A stretch of 53,061 bases of DNA, from assembly GCA_052387905.1 (NCBI GenBank), contig JBQTIR010000029.1, positions 1 to 53,061 of the forward strand, given 5' to 3'. This document shows, piece after piece, positions 1 through 9,565 of this stretch. The translations under genes and the position numbers were made by a program. The notes under the pieces were generated by a model. It saw nothing but the letters and a program-made list of their open reading frames with translations, ran no database searches and was not told where the DNA came from. Each line of letters opens with the position of its first letter. Position 1 is the stretch's first letter. This DNA comes from JBQTII01 sp052387905. GTDB taxonomy: Bacteria > Actinomycetota > Actinomycetes > Sporichthyales > Sporichthyaceae.

Positions 1-365
1 GGCTCGGGTAATGGGCCGGTCGGGGTGGGCGGGGTGCGGACGGTCAGTGGTGTCCCTGCCGTAGTTGACGTCCGGGAAATGCGGAGCTGACGTGAGGTCA
101 GAATGGTGGTTCCTCGGCGGGGTCTGACGACGCGGGCGCGGACTCCGGGGTCGGCGGCGGGGCCGGGGGGTCGGGGTGCCAGAGGGCAGAGTTCTGCCAG
201 GGGCGTCCGAGGTGGTCTCGCTCGGAGGCGGGCAGAGGTGCGCCGGGGAGGACGGGCGGGGTCGGGACTTCGTAGGTGTGACCCAGACGGGTGATCCAGC
301 GGTGCCCGTGCTGGATCTGGGTCAGCCTCCAGCCGCCTTCGTGTTTCAACCGGTGGTCGTGTCGG
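1..365 (-). repeat. Left copy of a long direct repeat shared with the right edge
   Basis: Positions 1 to about 362 align with about 52699-53061 in the same orientation, covering the 3' part of the DUF222/HNH gene and at least 97 bases past its stop. The match probably continues outside the window on both sides. Confidence 0.8.
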
Positions 366-2161
366 CAGGCGGGGTCAGTGTTCTCGCGGGTGGTGGGGCC
401 GCCTTTGGCGTAGTCGAGGAGGTGGTCGAGGTCGCAGGTGGACGCGGGCGCGCGACAGCCGACGCCGACGCAGGTCGGGTGATCGAGGGTGATCTCCCGT
501 CGTAGTTCCGCACCGGCGTGTCGGCGCCCGGGGTCCGGTGGTGGGCCGGTGCCCTCGGGTGCGGCGGCCCGGCGGGTGATGTCGCGGATCACGGGCCGCC
601 ACCCCAGGGCCAAAGAAGGGTCGGCGCTGAACTTCGCGGCCAGGTCTCCGGTGGTGAGGTCGCTCAGCAAGGCTTCGGGGATGACCAGGTCCACGATCGC
701 CTTGGAATGGGCCGAGCGCAGGCGGATCCCGCCGGGGCGGGCGGGGGTGAGCCCGGCCCGGAGCAAATGCCCGGCGTCGTCGGTGAGGGCCCAGCGCCAC
801 TGCCCGACCCCGAGCCCAGCGAGGAGGGTGCGGGCGTGTTCGGCGTGGACCGGGCCCCATCCCGCGAGCTCACCGGGGAGGCGGTCCAGTCCGAGCAACG
901 TGGACAGGCGCACCCGTAGTTCGACCCCGGCCCGCGACGGCGCCGGTGCCGGCGCCGGCGAGCGGGTGGAGCGGGGAGCGGGAATGCCCGCGAACGGTTC
1001 AACCCCCGTGGCGGGGCACCCGGGGGATGCCGAGTGGGCCGGGCCCGCCGCTCGTGCCTGCTCGGCCGGGGTGTCGGTGGGGTCCCGATCGTCGGTGGCG
1101 GCGCGGGCGGCGGCGCGGTGGGTGGTGATCCGGGCGGTGGATTCAGCGATCCACCGGGCGACCTGGGCGTCGTCGCTGTCGTCGGGGTCGGGTTCGGGGC
1201 GGGTGGCGGTCAGGTGGGCCAGGATCGCCCGGTCGGTCAATCCTTCGTAGGTGCCGTCGGTCATGCCGCAGAACAGGTCCGCGCGCAGGTGATCGATCCG
1301 GCGCGGGTCCCCGCCGGCCTTGGCGGCTTTGGCCAACATGTCGATGCGCCGGCACGCGGCGGCGACCCGCTCGACGGGGAGTTGGTACCCGGCCAGGTCC
1401 GCGGTCCCGTCGGCGTTGCGGGAGCCGGCCACGCGGCGTTCGCGCAGGGCGTTCTCGTAGCGGCGTTGGGCCCAGTCGGGATCGAGGGCAATCGCGAGGC
1501 GTTTGATCTGCTCGCGCAACTGCCCCGTCGTCAACATCGGGGAGGAGGTGAGCGCGCAGCGGGGGAGCAGGGCGGTGCAGATCCCGTGCGCGTGCTCCTC
1601 GGTCAGGTCAGCGGTCCACTCCGCCAACAGCCGGGCGCGGGGCTCATCGAGTTCCCCGGCGGCCATCGCGGCGTGCAGCTCCGGCAGGCGCACACACACC
1701 GAGTGCGCGAGGCCCAGCAGGTTGTCCGCGGCAATTCTCGTCAGGCCCAGCGCGGCGCGGATCTCATCGGCGGACCATTCATCAGGGGCCGGCATCCGCT
1801 CCACGTGATGCGCGGACCCATAGGCCCGAAGCCCGGTCTCCCACACCGCCGCCAACACCATCGCCCGCGCCCGGGCCTGGGCCCGGTACTGGGCGCGGAG
1901 CTCGGTGACGAGGTCGAGCCCAGTCAGGTCCGCCAGCTCGACCCCCGCGAGGTCGGCAGGCACGAACCCCCCGAGCGGGAAACCCGCCGAGGTGCCCGCC
2001 GAGATGCCCGGATAGGTCTGCGTTACCTGCATGCCACTCACGCTAGAGGGACCCACCGACAGTTCCGGTTCCGGCAGCGGTCCGTCGGGGACACCGTCGA
2101 TTACGCGGAGCTGCGTTGCCTGCATATCGTTCACGCTAGAGGGACGTACCGACAGTTCCAC
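98..2161 (-). CDS. DUF222 / 13E12-family protein with C-terminal HNH endonuclease domain
   Basis: A 687-residue protein. The N-terminal two thirds are the alpha-helical, Ala/Arg-rich DUF222 region found in many actinobacterial paralogues. The last ~130 residues hold an HNH nuclease: paired cysteines (CVGVGCRAPAS), then DLDHLLDYAKGG, an Asn, and CRHDHRLKH, which supply the metal-binding and catalytic histidines. A Pro-rich tail ends in EEPPF. The family is presumed to cut DNA; its biological role is unknown. The start is uncertain: the longest frame opens with GTG at 2161 without a clear ribosome site, ATG codons lie at 2125 (residue 13) and 2032 (residue 44), and the DNA around these two ATGs is an imperfect duplication. 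A truncated paralogue with almost the same C-terminus lies at the opposite edge of the window on the same strand. Confidence 0.85.
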   Translation of the reverse strand: MELSVRPSSVNDMQATQLRVIDGVPDGPLPEPELSVGPSSVSGMQVTQTYPGISAGTSAGFPLGGFVPADLAGVELADLTGLDLVTELRAQYRAQARARAMVLAAVWETGLRAYGSAHHVERMPAPDEWSADEIRAALGLTRIAADNLLGLAHSVCVRLPELHAAMAAGELDEPRARLLAEWTADLTEEHAHGICTALLPRCALTSSPMLTTGQLREQIKRLAIALDPDWAQRRYENALRERRVAGSRNADGTADLAGYQLPVERVAAACRRIDMLAKAAKAGGDPRRIDHLRADLFCGMTDGTYEGLTDRAILAHLTATRPEPDPDDSDDAQVARWIAESTARITTHRAAARAATDDRDPTDTPAEQARAAGPAHSASPGCPATGVEPFAGIPAPRSTRSPAPAPAPSRAGVELRVRLSTLLGLDRLPGELAGWGPVHAEHARTLLAGLGVGQWRWALTDDAGHLLRAGLTPARPGGIRLRSAHSKAIVDLVIPEALLSDLTTGDLAAKFSADPSLALGWRPVIRDITRRAAAPEGTGPPPDPGRRHAGAELRREITLDHPTCVGVGCRAPASTCDLDHLLDYAKGGPTTRENTDPACRHDHRLKHEGGWRLTQIQHGHRWITRLGHTYEVPTPPVLPGAPLPASERDHLGRPWQNSALWHPDPPAPPPTPESAPASSDPAEEPPF
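2022..2160 (-). repeat. Imperfect ~45-bp direct duplication at the 5' end of the DUF222/HNH gene
   Basis: Two copies, about 2022-2067 and 2115-2160, lie 93 bp apart. On the minus strand both read GGAACTGTCGGT, two variable bases, GTCCCTCTAGCGTGA, then five to six variable bases, ATGCAGG and AAC. In the long reading frame they encode ELSVRPSSVNDMQATQ and ELSVGPSSVSGMQVTQ. Each copy places an ATG shortly after a GGAAC...CGTGA pair, so each could be a promoter plus start region rather than protein sequence. The duplication is directly visible; the promoter reading is inference. Confidence 0.6.
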
Positions 2162-2557
2162 CGATAGAACGGCCCCGTGAGGCTCCTGCAGGTCACGGTC
2201 CGATCACAGTAATCTGACGAAACATCAGAACCGCTGAAGCCGCGACCACCGCAGCGAAACCCATGCCGACCTGACCCTGTCACGCCGAGCACAGCCATCG
2301 CCTGCGCCACTCACCTACCTGCACCACCCTCCCGATGGCAAGGCGACCCGGACCGCAGGCCCCCCTAGGGGCCGAGGACCGGAAGCGCCGCGGCAGCGTC
2401 GTGACCCGAGCACGCCCGCCTACCATCACCCCTGAGCGGAGCGACCGTGCCCCGTCGGCCGATCGGCCCGGTTGTGCTGTGCAGCCGATCCGGTCCGCAC
2501 CCAGACCTGCGCTGGCCGCGGGCTGCTCGCCGGAAGCCGACTATCGTGGTCGTCCTC
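2162..2557. other. 396-bp intergenic region between DUF222 gene and lgt
   Basis: The two flanking genes are transcribed away from each other, so this should hold both promoters. No convincing gene is present. An AT-richer patch at about 2205-2240 is the best place for the DUF222 promoter. A small perfect hairpin (GGCCCC/GGGGCC, loop CCTA) lies at 2358-2373. No riboswitch or operator was recognised. Confidence 0.5.
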
Positions 2558-3406
2558 ATGAACCTTGCCTCCATCCCCAGCCCGTCCGACGGCGTCTGGG
2601 ACCTCGGTCCGTTCCCGCTGCGGGGATACGCGCTCTGCATCCTGATCGGGATCGGGATCGCGATCTGGCTGGGGGAGTGCCGCCTCGTCGCGCGCGGCGG
2701 GCCCAAGGGCGCGGTCGGCGACATCGCGATCTGGGCGGTGCCGCTGGGCATCGTCGGCGGCCGGCTCTACCACGTGATCACCACCCCGGGCCCGTACTTC
2801 GGTGACGGGGGTGACCCGATCGAGGCGCTCTTCATCTGGGAGGGCGGCCTCGGGATCTGGGGCGCCATCGTGCTCGGCAGCGTCGGGGTGTGGATCGGGG
2901 CCCGGCGGATCGGCCTGAGCTGGCCGCTGGTCATGGACGCGTTCGCGCCGGGCGTCGCCCTCGCCCAGGCCGCGGGCCGCTGGGGCAACTGGTTCAACCA
3001 AGAGCTCTACGGCCGGCCCACCGACCTGCCCTGGGCGCTGGAGATCGGCCCGGAGAACCGCCCGGACGCGACGCCGGACGCGGCTACCTACCACCCGACC
3101 TTCCTCTACGAGTCGTTGTGGTGCATCGGCGTCGCCGTCCTGGTGATCTGGGCCGACAAGCGGTTCAACCTCGGACGCGGGCAGGCCTTCGCGCTTTACG
3201 TCGCCGCGTACTGCACCGGCCGGCTGTGGATTGAGGCCCTGCGGGTCGACACCGCCGAGGAGATCCTCGGCCTGCGCCTGAACATCTTCACCAGCGTTTT
3301 GGTACTGGCCGGGGCACTCGCGTACCTGATCTACGCGCGACGGCGGGGTTTCACCCGGGAGGCGAGCCCCTATAAGGCCGGGAGCGCCCCACCTACCCTG
3401 CGGTAG
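2558..3406 (+). CDS. lgt: Phosphatidylglycerol--prolipoprotein diacylglyceryl transferase
   Basis: This membrane enzyme transfers diacylglycerol from phosphatidylglycerol to the lipobox cysteine of prolipoproteins, the first step of lipoprotein maturation. The 282-residue protein has about seven hydrophobic segments, the IVGGRLYHV motif (about 66-73), WEGGLGIWG (94-102) and the Lgt signature GRWGNWFNQELYG (140-152), with R141 and N144 matching the conserved Arg/Asn. HPTFLYE follows near residue 180. The start at ATG 2558 (MNLASIPSP) was preferred to the longer frame from 2447, whose first 37 residues are Arg/Pro-rich and unlike Lgt. Several lipobox proteins in this window (binding protein at 23388, lipoprotein at 47318, perhaps the sortase) would be substrates. 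It may be co-transcribed with gltB, 116 nt downstream. Confidence 0.95.
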   Translation: MNLASIPSPSDGVWDLGPFPLRGYALCILIGIGIAIWLGECRLVARGGPKGAVGDIAIWAVPLGIVGGRLYHVITTPGPYFGDGGDPIEALFIWEGGLGIWGAIVLGSVGVWIGARRIGLSWPLVMDAFAPGVALAQAAGRWGNWFNQELYGRPTDLPWALEIGPENRPDATPDAATYHPTFLYESLWCIGVAVLVIWADKRFNLGRGQAFALYVAAYCTGRLWIEALRVDTAEEILGLRLNIFTSVLVLAGALAYLIYARRRGFTREASPYKAGSAPPTLR

Positions 3407-3522
3407 TCTGGTCCTCCACCGCCGCTGGGCCAGTGCAGTCCCACACGCGCGCCCCGTCCGCAACGGCCCGGAGCCCTCGACCCTGAGGAATCCGGCATCG
3501 CTGCAGGTCGTACGACGACAGG

Positions 3523-6500
3523 ATGGCTATGCCTGCCGCCCCACCCGGATTCCGGCGTCCGCACGCCCAAGGCCTCTACGACGGCCGTCACGAGCACGAC
3601 GCCTGCGGCGTCGCGTTTGTCGCGACCCTGAGCGGGGTCGCCTCCTACGACATCGTGGGTAAAGCTCTGGTCGCGCTGCGTAACCTCGAGCACCGAGGCG
3701 CGGCCGGCAGTGACCCGGATTCCGGTGACGGCGCCGGCATCCTCACCCAGGTCCCGGACGCCTTCCTGCGGGCCGTTGTCGACTTCGAGCTGCCGGCCGC
3801 CGGGCGCTACGCCGTCGGGACCGCGTTCCTGCCCGGCGACGCCGACGCCCGCGCCGCCGTGGTCTCCCAGATCGAGCAGCTCGCCGCGAGCGAGGGCCTC
3901 ACGGTTCTGGGCTGGCGCGATGTGCCGTTCACCCCGAACCTGCTCGGGGACGCCTCCGGCGCGACCGTGCCGTTCTTCGCCCAGCTCTTCGTCTCCCCCT
4001 CCGGCGGTGCACTGGCCAAGGCGTACGGGCGGGACCCGCTCGCGCTGGAGCGCCAGGCCTTCGTGCTGCGCAAGCGCATCGAGCGCGAGCTCGACATCTA
4101 CTTCCCGTCCCTGAGCTCGCGGACCCTGGTCTACAAGGGGATGCTCACCACCGGCCAACTCGAGCCATTCTTCCCCGACCTGTCCGACCGCCGCTTCGCC
4201 AGCGCGGTCGCGGTCGTGCACTCCCGCTTCTCCACGAACACGTTCCCGTCCTGGGAGCTCTCGCACCCGTACCGCTACATCGCGCACAACGGTGAGATCA
4301 ACACCGTCATGGGCAACCGGAACTGGATGCGCGCGCGCGAGTCCCAGATCGTCACCGACCTGATCCCCGGCGACCTCGACCGGCTGTTCCCGGTGTGCAC
4401 CCCCGGCGGCAGCGACTCCGCCAGCTTCGACGAGGTTCTCGAGCTGCTGCACCTGGGCGGGCGTTCGCTCCCGCACGCGGTGCTGATGATGATTCCCGAG
4501 GCGTGGGAGAACAACGCCGACATGGACCCCGCTCGGCGGGCGTTCTACGAGTTCCACTCCACCCTGATCGAGCCTTGGGACGGCCCGGCCTGCGTCACCT
4601 TCACCGATGGATCCGTGGTCGGGGCGGTGCTGGACCGCAACGGGCTGCGCCCCTCCCGGTACTGGGTGACCGACGACGGCATCGTCGTGCTGGCCAGCGA
4701 GGTCGGCGTGCTCGATGTCGACCCGTCGAAGGTCGTGCGCAAGGGACGTCTGCAACCGGGCCGGATGTTCCTGGTGGACACCGTCGCCGGACGCATCGTC
4801 GAGGACGAAGAGATCAAGTCCTCCCTCGCGGCGGCTGCGCCCTACGACGAGTGGCTGCATGCCGGGCTGATCCACCTCGACCAGCTGCCCGAGCGCGAGC
4901 ACATCGTCTACACCCACTCCTCGGTGACGCGGCGTCAGCAGACCTTCGGATACACCGAGGAAGAGCTGCGGATCCTGCTCGTGCCGATGGCGCGGGCAGC
5001 GGCCGAGCCGATCGGGTCGATGGGCACCGACACCCCGATCGCGGTGCTGTCCGCGCGCCCACGCCTGCTCTTCGACTACTTCACCCAGCTTTTCGCCCAG
5101 GTGACCAACCCGCCGCTGGATGCGATCCGCGAGGAACTCGTGACCTCGCTGTCGACCTCCATCGGCCCCGAGGTGAACCTGCTCGACTCCTCACCCGGGC
5201 ACTGCCGCCAGGTCGTGCTGCCGTTCCCGGTCATCGACAACGACGAGCTGGCCAAGATCGTCCACATCAACGCCGACGGCGACAACCCCGGTCTCAAGGC
5301 CGTGCATGTCTCCGGCCGCTACGACGTCGACGGCGGCGGCGCCGCCCTGACAGCCCGCCTGGAGGCGATCTGCGCCGAGGTCAGCGACGCGATCTCCGAT
5401 GGCGCGCGCATCATCGTGCTCTCGGACCGGCACTCGGACTCCGAGCTGGCGCCGATCCCGTCGCTGCTGCTCACCGGCGCCGTCCACCACCACCTGATCC
5501 GGTGCAAGACCCGTACCCAGGTCGGGCTGGTCGTCGAGGCCGGCGATGTGCGTGAGGTGCACCACGTCGCGCTGCTGATCGGCTTCGGTGCTTCCGCGGT
5601 CAACCCGTACCTGGCGATGGAGAGCGCCGAGGACCTCGCCAACGCCGGGGTGCTGCTGGCCGGTGTCGAGCCGGAGGTCGCGGTCCGCAACCTCGTCAAG
5701 GCACTCGGCAAGGGCGTGCTGAAGGTCATGTCGAAGATGGGCGTCTCGACCGTGGGCTCCTACCACGGCGCGCAGATCTTCGAGGCGATCGGCCTCTCGC
5801 AGGACCTTGTCGACACCTACTTCACCGGATGCACCTCGCAGCTGGGCGGTATCGGTATCGACGTCATCGCCGAAGAGGTCCGGCGCCGGCATCGGGTGGC
5901 CTACCCGGTCACCGGTCTGGCCGCGGCGCACCGCTCCTTGGAGATCGGCGGGGAGTACCAGTGGCGCCGCGAGGGTGAGCCGCACCTGTTCGACCCGGAC
6001 ACCGTCTTCCGGCTGCAGCATTCCACGCGGGCCCGCCGCTACGACATCTTCAAGCAGTACACCGAGCGCATCGATGACCAGGCCAAACGCCTGATGACGC
6101 TGCGCGGGCTGTTCTCGTTGCGCGAGGGTGTGCGCCTGCCCGTGCCGATCGACGAGGTCGAGCCGGTCAGCGAGATCGTCAAGCGCTTCAACACCGGCGC
6201 GATGAGCTACGGCTCGATCTCCTCCGAAGCCCACGAGACCCTCGCGATCGCGATGAACCAACTCGGTGGGCGCTCGAACACCGGTGAGGGTGGCGAGGAT
6301 GCCGACCGTCTGCACGACCCGGCCAGGCGCAGCGCGGTCAAGCAGGTCGCCTCGGGTCGCTTCGGGGTCACGGCGGAGTACCTGACCAACGCCGACGACA
6401 TCCAGATCAAGATGGCCCAGGGCGCGAAGCCCGGCGAGGGCGGCCAGCTGCCCGGCAACAAGGTCTACCCGTGGATCGCCAAGACCCGGCACTCCACGCC

Positions 6501-8082
6501 CGGCGTCGGCCTGATCTCCCCGCCGCCGCACCACGACATCTACTCCATCGAAGACCTTGCCCAGCTCATCCACGACCTGAAGAACGCCAACCCGGCGGCC
6601 CGCATCCACGTGAAGCTGGTCGCCGAGGTCGGCGTCGGCACGGTCGCCGCGGGGGTGTCGAAGGCGCACGCCGACGTCGTCCTGATCTCCGGGCACGACG
6701 GAGGAACCGGCGCGTCACCGCTGACCTCGCTCAAGCACGCGGGGGCACCGTGGGAGCTCGGCCTGGCCGAGACCCAGCAGACCCTGCTGCTCAACGGGCT
6801 GCGCGACCGGATCGTGGTGCAGACCGACGGTCAGCTCAAGACCGGCCGCGACGTCGTGATCGCGGCGCTGCTCGGCGCGGAGGAGTACGGCTTCGCCTCG
6901 GCGCCGCTGGTGGTCTCGGGCTGCATCATGATGCGGGTCTGCCACCTGGACACCTGCCCGGTCGGCATCGCCACCCAGAACCCCTTGCTGCGCGAGCGCT
7001 ACACCGGTGCGGCGGAGTTCGTGGTGACCTTCTTCGAGTACATCGCCGAGGAGGTCCGCGAGTACCTGGCCGCGCTGGGCTTCCGCAGCATCACCGAGGC
7101 CATCGGGCACGCGGAGTTCCTCGACACCGCCGACGCGGTCGCGCACTGGAAGGCCTCGGGTCTGGACCTGAGTCCGATCCTGCACGTGCCAGACCTGCCC
7201 GAGGGTGCCGCGCGTTACTGCGTCACCACCCAGGACCACGGCCTGGACAAGGCTCTGGACAACCAGCTGATCCAGATCTGCGCCGATGCCCTGGCGGGCG
7301 GTGTTCCGGTGCGGGCCCAGATTCCGATCCGCAACGTCAACCGGACCGTGGGCACCATGCTCGGTCATGAGCTGACGAAGCGTCACGGCGGCGCCGGTCT
7401 GCCCGACGGGACGATCGACATCACCTTCATCGGTTCAGCTGGGCAGTCCTTCGGCGCCTTCGTGCCCCGCGGCATCACGTTGCGGTTGGAGGGCGACTCG
7501 AACGACTATGTCGGCAAGGGTCTGTCCGGCGGACGGATCGTCGTGCGCCCGGACCGCTCGGCACCGTTTGCCGCGGAGGACAACGTGATCGCCGGCAACA
7601 CCATCGCCTACGGCGCGACGGGTGGCGAGATCTTCTTGCGCGGAAAGGTCGGTGAACGCTTCTGCGTCCGCAACTCCGGCGTCACCGCGGTGGTTGAGGG
7701 CGTGGGTGACCACGCGTGTGAGTACATGACCGGCGGGACCGTGGTGATCCTCGGCGCGACCGGACGCAACGTCGGCGCGGGCATGTCCGGCGGCACCGCC
7801 TACGTGCTGGACCTGGACCGCTCCGACGTCAACACCGAGATGGTGGATCTGGAGAGCGTCGGCGCGCAGGACGCAGAGTTGCTGCGCGCGATCGTCGCGC
7901 GCCACGGCGAGGAGACCGGGTCGCCGGTCGCGGCGGCCCTGCTCGCGGACTGGCCGGCGTCGCTGGCCCGGTTCGCCAAGGTGATGCCGCGTGATTACGC
8001 GCGGGTTCTGGCGGCACAGGCCAAGGCGTTGAGCCAGGGGCTGTCCGAGGCCGACACCGTCAAGATGATGATGGAGGCCTGA
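3523..8082 (+). CDS. gltB: Glutamate synthase (NADPH) large subunit
   Basis: GOGAT large subunit: makes two glutamates from glutamine and 2-oxoglutarate with electrons passed on by GltD. The 1519 residues are the normal length. Order: class II glutamine amidotransferase domain (about 28-430) with candidate catalytic Cys28 in DACGVAF, exposed after removal of the propeptide; central domain (about 470-760); FMN-binding synthase domain (about 820-1200); and a GXGXG beta-helix (about 1270-1460). C1134, C1140 and C1145 (CX5CX4C) fit the [3Fe-4S] cluster. ATG 3529 is an alternative start with slightly better spacing from AGG at 3520-3522. Only one base separates its TGA from the gltD ATG. Confidence 0.97.
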   Translation: MAMPAAPPGFRRPHAQGLYDGRHEHDACGVAFVATLSGVASYDIVGKALVALRNLEHRGAAGSDPDSGDGAGILTQVPDAFLRAVVDFELPAAGRYAVGTAFLPGDADARAAVVSQIEQLAASEGLTVLGWRDVPFTPNLLGDASGATVPFFAQLFVSPSGGALAKAYGRDPLALERQAFVLRKRIERELDIYFPSLSSRTLVYKGMLTTGQLEPFFPDLSDRRFASAVAVVHSRFSTNTFPSWELSHPYRYIAHNGEINTVMGNRNWMRARESQIVTDLIPGDLDRLFPVCTPGGSDSASFDEVLELLHLGGRSLPHAVLMMIPEAWENNADMDPARRAFYEFHSTLIEPWDGPACVTFTDGSVVGAVLDRNGLRPSRYWVTDDGIVVLASEVGVLDVDPSKVVRKGRLQPGRMFLVDTVAGRIVEDEEIKSSLAAAAPYDEWLHAGLIHLDQLPEREHIVYTHSSVTRRQQTFGYTEEELRILLVPMARAAAEPIGSMGTDTPIAVLSARPRLLFDYFTQLFAQVTNPPLDAIREELVTSLSTSIGPEVNLLDSSPGHCRQVVLPFPVIDNDELAKIVHINADGDNPGLKAVHVSGRYDVDGGGAALTARLEAICAEVSDAISDGARIIVLSDRHSDSELAPIPSLLLTGAVHHHLIRCKTRTQVGLVVEAGDVREVHHVALLIGFGASAVNPYLAMESAEDLANAGVLLAGVEPEVAVRNLVKALGKGVLKVMSKMGVSTVGSYHGAQIFEAIGLSQDLVDTYFTGCTSQLGGIGIDVIAEEVRRRHRVAYPVTGLAAAHRSLEIGGEYQWRREGEPHLFDPDTVFRLQHSTRARRYDIFKQYTERIDDQAKRLMTLRGLFSLREGVRLPVPIDEVEPVSEIVKRFNTGAMSYGSISSEAHETLAIAMNQLGGRSNTGEGGEDADRLHDPARRSAVKQVASGRFGVTAEYLTNADDIQIKMAQGAKPGEGGQLPGNKVYPWIAKTRHSTPGVGLISPPPHHDIYSIEDLAQLIHDLKNANPAARIHVKLVAEVGVGTVAAGVSKAHADVVLISGHDGGTGASPLTSLKHAGAPWELGLAETQQTLLLNGLRDRIVVQTDGQLKTGRDVVIAALLGAEEYGFASAPLVVSGCIMMRVCHLDTCPVGIATQNPLLRERYTGAAEFVVTFFEYIAEEVREYLAALGFRSITEAIGHAEFLDTADAVAHWKASGLDLSPILHVPDLPEGAARYCVTTQDHGLDKALDNQLIQICADALAGGVPVRAQIPIRNVNRTVGTMLGHELTKRHGGAGLPDGTIDITFIGSAGQSFGAFVPRGITLRLEGDSNDYVGKGLSGGRIVVRPDRSAPFAAEDNVIAGNTIAYGATGGEIFLRGKVGERFCVRNSGVTAVVEGVGDHACEYMTGGTVVILGATGRNVGAGMSGGTAYVLDLDRSDVNTEMVDLESVGAQDAELLRAIVARHGEETGSPVAAALLADWPASLARFAKVMPRDYARVLAAQAKALSQGLSEADTVKMMMEA

Positions 8083-8083
8083 C

Positions 8084-9553
8084 ATGGCAGATCCCCGTGG
8101 CTTCCTCAAGAACGGCCGCGAGGTCGCGACCCGGCGTCCCGTCGAGGTGCGTTTGCAGGACTGGAAAGAGGTCTACCCCGAGGACGGGCTGGGCCGCGCG
8201 CTGCTCCCGATCATCACCGAGCAGGCCGGACGTTGCATGGACTGCGGCATCCCGTTCTGTCATTCCGGCTGTCCGCTGGGCAACCTGATCCCGGAGTGGA
8301 ACGACCTGGTCTGGCGTGATGACTGGGCCGAGGCCATCGAGCGCCTGCACGCGACCAACAATTTCCCGGAGTTCACCGGCCGGCTGTGCCCCGCGCCGTG
8401 TGAACCGGCGTGCGTGCTCGGCATCAATTCCGAGCCGGTGACGATCAAGAACGTCGAGGTCTCGATCATCGACCGGGCGTGGTCCGACGGACTGGTCACC
8501 CCGCAACCGCCCGACCGGCAGTCCGGCAAGAGGATCGCCGTGATCGGCTCCGGCCCGGCCGGGCTCGCCGCCGCCCAGCAGTTGACTCGCGTCGGGCACA
8601 CCGTCGCGGTGTACGAACGTGCCGACCGGATCGGCGGACTGCTGCGCTACGGCATCCCCGAGTTCAAGATGGAGAAGCGCTACCTCGACCGGCGCCTGCG
8701 CCAGATGAAGTCCGAGGGCACCAAGTTCCGGCCCGGTGTCGACGTCGGCACCGACATCACCGCAGCTCAACTGCGCGATCGCTACGACGCGGTCGTGCTC
8801 GCGATGGGCGCCACCGACGCGCGTGATCTGCCCGTCCCCGGCCGAGAGCTCGCCGGGATCCACCAGGCCATGGAGTACCTTCCCTGGGGCAACAAGGTCT
8901 GCGAGGGGGACCTTGAGGAGTCGCCGATCACCGCCAAGGGCAAGCACGTCGTGATCATCGGCGGCGGCGACACCGGCGCGGACTGCCTGGGTACTGCCCA
9001 CCGTCAGGGTGCGGCCTCGGTGACGCAGCTGGAGATCATGCCCCAGCCGCCGGACGCCCGGCCCTCGTCTCAACCGTGGCCGACCTACCCGATGATCCTG
9101 CGCACCGCCTCGGCCCACGAGGAAGGCGGTGACCGGGTCTACGCGGTCTCCACCAAGGAGTTTCTCGCCGACGAGGCCGGCAACGTGCGGGCGCTCGTGC
9201 TCGCCGAGGTCAACTTCACAGGCGGCAAGCTCACCGCCGTCGAGGGCACCGAGCGGGAGATCCCGGCCGACATCGTCTTCCTCGCGATGGGTTTCGTAGG
9301 GCCGGAGAAGGGCCCCCTGCTCACCGACCTCGCCGTCGAACTCGACGCCCGCGGCAATGTCGCCCGCGACGAGGAGTACGCCAGCAACGTGCCGGGAGTG
9401 TTCGTCGCCGGTGACGCCGGGCGCGGGCAGTCCCTCATCGTCTGGGCCATTGCCGAAGGTCGTGCCTGCGCGGCCGCCGTTGACGCCTTCTTGATGGGTG
9501 AATCGTCGCTTCCCGTTCCGATCCCACCGAGCGCGCGGCCCCTCGTCGTCTGA
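8084..9553 (+). CDS. gltD: Glutamate synthase small subunit
   Basis: The NADPH-oxidising FAD/iron-sulfur subunit of GOGAT, which passes electrons to GltB. 489 residues, normal for the family. N-terminal [4Fe-4S] cysteines are C51, C54, C59, C63 and C102, C106, C110. GSGPAG at 155-160 is the FAD Rossmann motif and GGGDTG at 293-298 the NADPH one. The C-terminal VFVAGDAGRGQSLIVWAI is the usual FAD-contacting segment. It starts one base after gltB stops, so the two are translationally coupled; pyk starts 12 nt after its stop. Confidence 0.97.
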   Translation: MADPRGFLKNGREVATRRPVEVRLQDWKEVYPEDGLGRALLPIITEQAGRCMDCGIPFCHSGCPLGNLIPEWNDLVWRDDWAEAIERLHATNNFPEFTGRLCPAPCEPACVLGINSEPVTIKNVEVSIIDRAWSDGLVTPQPPDRQSGKRIAVIGSGPAGLAAAQQLTRVGHTVAVYERADRIGGLLRYGIPEFKMEKRYLDRRLRQMKSEGTKFRPGVDVGTDITAAQLRDRYDAVVLAMGATDARDLPVPGRELAGIHQAMEYLPWGNKVCEGDLEESPITAKGKHVVIIGGGDTGADCLGTAHRQGAASVTQLEIMPQPPDARPSSQPWPTYPMILRTASAHEEGGDRVYAVSTKEFLADEAGNVRALVLAEVNFTGGKLTAVEGTEREIPADIVFLAMGFVGPEKGPLLTDLAVELDARGNVARDEEYASNVPGVFVAGDAGRGQSLIVWAIAEGRACAAAVDAFLMGESSLPVPIPPSARPLVV

Positions 9554-9565
9554 CAAGCTCCTCGC

